DNA from: Quillaja saponaria
Lineage: Eukaryota > Streptophyta > Magnoliopsida > Fabales > Quillajaceae
Direction of reading: 5' to 3'
DNA length: 64,000 nt
Assembly: GCA_029379385.1 (NCBI GenBank)
Contig: CM055609.1
Span: 496,001 to 560,000, forward strand
In this document: in pieces, positions 62,001 through 64,000 of the stretch
Layout of the letters: every line of letters begins with the position of its first letter
Position numbering within the stretch: position 1 is the stretch's first letter
Translations under genes and position numbers: made by a program
The notes under the pieces: generated by a model
What the model was told of the DNA's origin: nothing
Seen by the model: only the letters and a program-made list of their open reading frames with translations
Database searches by the model: none

Positions 62001-63152
62001 TCATTCATAATTATCTCATCTATGGTGGAGTAACCTTATTTTATGTGTTTGTAACAATAGAAAAACAATATCTAAGTCTATGTTATACTTGGTTCCAGGT
62101 TCTATGTCTTTAGTTTGACAATGCCACATCCCACATGTAAGTATGAAAGCACTTTCTGGTTATATGTTAATGTGATATTTGATTGATTCAGGTGAATGCA
62201 TTTAGAGAGCGGAGAGCACTTGCTTTAACGTTGAATGATACCAAAACAGCAGTAGACAAGCTTCATCGAATGGTCAACTTTCTTGTTGGCATTATTATAC
62301 TGGTCATTTGGCTTTTAATTTTAGGAATTGCCACGAGCAAATTTCTTGTCTTTTTGAGCTCTCAGCTTGTCCTGGCGGCCTTTATATTTGGAAACACCTG
62401 TAAGACAGTATTTGAAGCAATCGTTTTCTTATTTGTGATGCATCCATTTGACGTGGGAGATAGGTGTGAAATTGATGGAGTCCAGGTAAATCTATTCATC
62501 TCTGTACCTGTTCACAATTTATTTTCCTTTTCTGTTCCTTTTCCTTTTAACCAGGGTCTAGTTTGTCTTTTAATTACTCAGATGGTTGTAGAAGAAATGA
62601 ACATATTGACAACCGTATTTCTGAGGTATGACAATCTGAAGATTATATTCCCAAACAGTGTTCTTGCTACTAAGCCAATCAATAACTACTATCGGAGTCC
62701 GGACATGGGTGATGCTATTGAATTCTGTATCCATATATCTACTCCAGCTGATAAAATTGCAATAATTAGACAGAGAATAACAAGGTATATGGGGCAATGG
62801 TATATTGCATCATCTTCTTGGCCATATATTTCATGATTTATGAATATCTGACTTACGGCTATAATGCAGTTATGTTGATAACAAGAAGGAACACTGGTAT
62901 CCTTCACCTATGATTATCTTCAAGGATGTCGAAGAGTTAAACAGGATGAGGATTGCAATTTGGCCAACTCATAGAATGAACCACCAAGACATGGGAGAAA
63001 GGTGGGTTAGAAGAGCCCTTTTGGTGGAAGAGATGGCCAAGATATTCCGAGAACTTGACATTCAATACCGTCTGTTACCCCTCGATATTAACATCCGTAG
63101 CATGCCAACCTCTGATCGGCTTCCCCCTAATTGGAGAACAACCACAAGTTGA
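59076..63152 (+). CDS. MSL: Mechanosensitive channel of small conductance-like protein (plant MSL4-10 class)
   Basis: MscS-type, tension-gated anion-preferring channel, probably in the plasma membrane. Five exons (59076-60799, 61338-61461, 62192-62485, 62582-62784, 62870-63152) join in phase to 875 residues from the ATG at 59076. A long cytosolic N-terminus (about 255 residues) contains FERNVSFQRKSGLLRAKTRS, RSGRIPKTGQLRSG and an acidic patch. Six membrane segments follow (first at about residue 257, LVQWVSLILIIAALVCTLAI). The pore helix and MscS core are TCKTVFEAIVFLFVMHPFDV and GDRCEIDGVQ, then MNILTTVFLRYDNLKIIFPN. The C-terminus RLPPNWRTTTS ends the beta domain. Family-like sequence (MDFSVKKSFKSHGSYKH) starts upstream at 58924 but is separated by a one-base frameshift. 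Intron 2 carries a SINE. Confidence 0.94.
61644..61818. repeat. 11-bp target-site duplication flanking the SINE
   Basis: AAGCTCTGACT is present at 61644-61654 and again at 61808-61818, immediately outside the SINE. It is identical on both sides, implying a fairly recent insertion. Confidence 0.9.
61655..61807 (+). mobile_element. Au-type SINE in MSL intron 2
   Basis: The sequence opens ggagggtgagccttggcg. It then has a B-box-like stretch ggtcacggttcaaga, the block caggggtaaggttgagtaca and the 3' block ccctccccagaccccacaat ending gggctgccctac. This order and wording match the Au SINE family of flowering plants as I know it. It is bounded by an 11-bp direct repeat AAGCTCTGACT at 61644-61654 and 61808-61818, a perfect target-site duplication. 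Compared with my memory of the consensus, about 20 bases after ccttggcg are missing, which would remove part of the polymerase III promoter region. It lies in sense orientation to the host gene, well inside the 730-bp intron. Confidence 0.88.
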
Positions 63153-63813
63153 GTGAAAAACATGGGGAGTTTTCAACTAGTAATTAATATGATCTCAATG
63201 GAATAGATATACAATCCCATGGCAGTATCTGCTATAAAAACATTGAGTTGGTAGTGTATATTTTTGTCAATAAGAGAAAGTGACTTTTGCGGGACACTAT
63301 GCAACGGCTGATTGATCTCCACTGGCTTATATTCTTAAGTTAGTTATTCTGATGAAGGCGCAGTCTATTATGTTTTGCTCACATTCTTCTTCTTCTTTGT
63401 TTATCTTAATTTAAACCAGTATTAGTGTTTAATATAAGTTATAATCTTCATCCCAATTCTCTCTCTCCCTATTTGCTTCTTGGTATTTCGAAGTTAATCA
63501 ATTATGAGTTATGACATGAGGGTATTTGAATATTTGTTATGTCTCTCCACTTTGCCCCTTGAACTAAAAAGGAAAAATAGTTTTACTCATTGCATGATAT
63601 TTTTTTATGAGGTTCAACAAAAAGTGAGCCCCAACGAAATTCACCCAATACTAAAATTGGAAATCATGTGAAGGGGTGACGAAATAGTAGAAACTAGAAA
63701 GAATAGGTAATAGTGCTGGTAGTGGTGAGGATTGGGAGGGAGAAGACATTTTGACGCATTTCGAGAATTGGGAGGGAAAGGCAGTGAAAGGGAATGATTT
63801 TGAAGAACGTATC
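63153..63813. other. Spacer between MSL gene and the last gene
   Basis: About 660 bp with the MSL 3' UTR and the promoter/leader of the next gene. The segment 63700-63810 is G/A-rich leader-like sequence. No gene was seen. Confidence 0.5.
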
Positions 63814-64000
63814 ATGACGAACCTTTCGAGCCTCGTGCACGAACTCCGAGAACGAGTAGCAGGTTCCTCATCTTCGTCTCCGAATAACGCCGCCGCTGAT
63901 GATGCTTTGGAGGTCAGATTCCGGGCCGTGCTTCCCCATCTTCTCAACTCCTATGTCGTACCTTCTTCCTCTGGTATTCTCTATCAATACTATCTTTCTT
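63814..64000 (+). CDS. Unidentified plant protein, first exon (partial, runs off the right edge)
   Basis: From the ATG at 63814 the frame reads MTNLSSLVHELRERVAGSSS, a Ser/Ala linker, then DDALEVRFRAVLPHLLNSYV and VPSSS. Composition and the helical, Leu-rich pattern look like a real soluble N-terminus. It vaguely recalls the start of a large plant helical-repeat protein, but I cannot name the family. A good donor (CTCTG then gtattc) would end the exon at 63973; alternatively the frame stays open to the window edge. It lies 660 bp downstream of the MSL gene in the same orientation. Confidence 0.6.
   Translation, partial: MTNLSSLVHELRERVAGSSSSSPNNAAADDALEVRFRAVLPHLLNSYVVPSSSGILYQYYLS

Noticed and set aside
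63651..63947. 98-codon minus-strand frame near the right edge
   Set aside because: Shadow of the plus-strand first exon starting at 63814, which has better composition, a sensible start and a donor site.

Overview
This is nuclear genomic DNA of a dicotyledonous plant. The evidence is GT-AG introns at almost every junction, AT-rich intergenic DNA with many homopolymers and TA microsatellites, plastid-targeted proteins, SAURs, an expansin-like A gene, an STY kinase and a plant-specific MSL channel. The gene sequences look like a woody rosid, possibly Citrus or a relative; that is an impression, not a proof. All exon boundaries below were read by hand from splice consensus, reading-frame phase and family similarity.

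Layout. 1-0.5 kb: 5' part of a LOG cytokinin-activating enzyme (minus, runs off the left edge). 4.0-5.5 kb: expansin-like A (minus, 5 exons). 7.5-7.8 kb: an unidentified coding-like fragment. 7.9-13.8 kb: organellar alanyl-tRNA synthetase (minus, 12 exons). 14.3 and 15.2 kb: tandem single-exon SAURs. 18.9-21.0 and 22.6-24.7 kb: tandem LHT8/AATL1-type amino-acid transporters. 25.2-26.4 kb: cpSRP43 (minus, intronless). 27-30 kb: very AT-rich DNA with a nested inverted-repeat element. 30.5-33.5 kb: SKU5-similar (SKS) protein (7 exons). 37.3-38.0 kb: pseudogene of a plant single-pass membrane/acidic protein. 39.4-41.3 kb: CCDC124-like protein (minus) with a one-base frameshift. 41.7-43.4 kb: small subunit of heterodimeric geranylgeranyl diphosphate synthase. 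43.7-44.8 kb: non-LTR retrotransposon scraps. 49.6-56.2 kb: ACT-domain STY protein kinase (16 exons). 59.1-63.2 kb: MSL mechanosensitive channel with an Au-type SINE in intron 2. 63.8 kb to the end: first exon of an unidentified gene (plus).

The genes do not form an operon-like unit. Three of them (organellar AlaRS, cpSRP43, GGPPS small subunit) serve chloroplast protein synthesis, LHC protein targeting and isoprenoid supply; cpSRP43 and the STY kinase family both act in chloroplast protein import and targeting. This is ordinary gene colocation in a plant genome. I found no new multi-gene system. The points most worth checking are the apparent one-base frameshifts in two otherwise intact genes, the GC-AG intron and intron-number difference in the tandem transporters, the SINE with clean target-site duplication, the nested inverted repeats, and the unidentified fragment beside the AlaRS gene.
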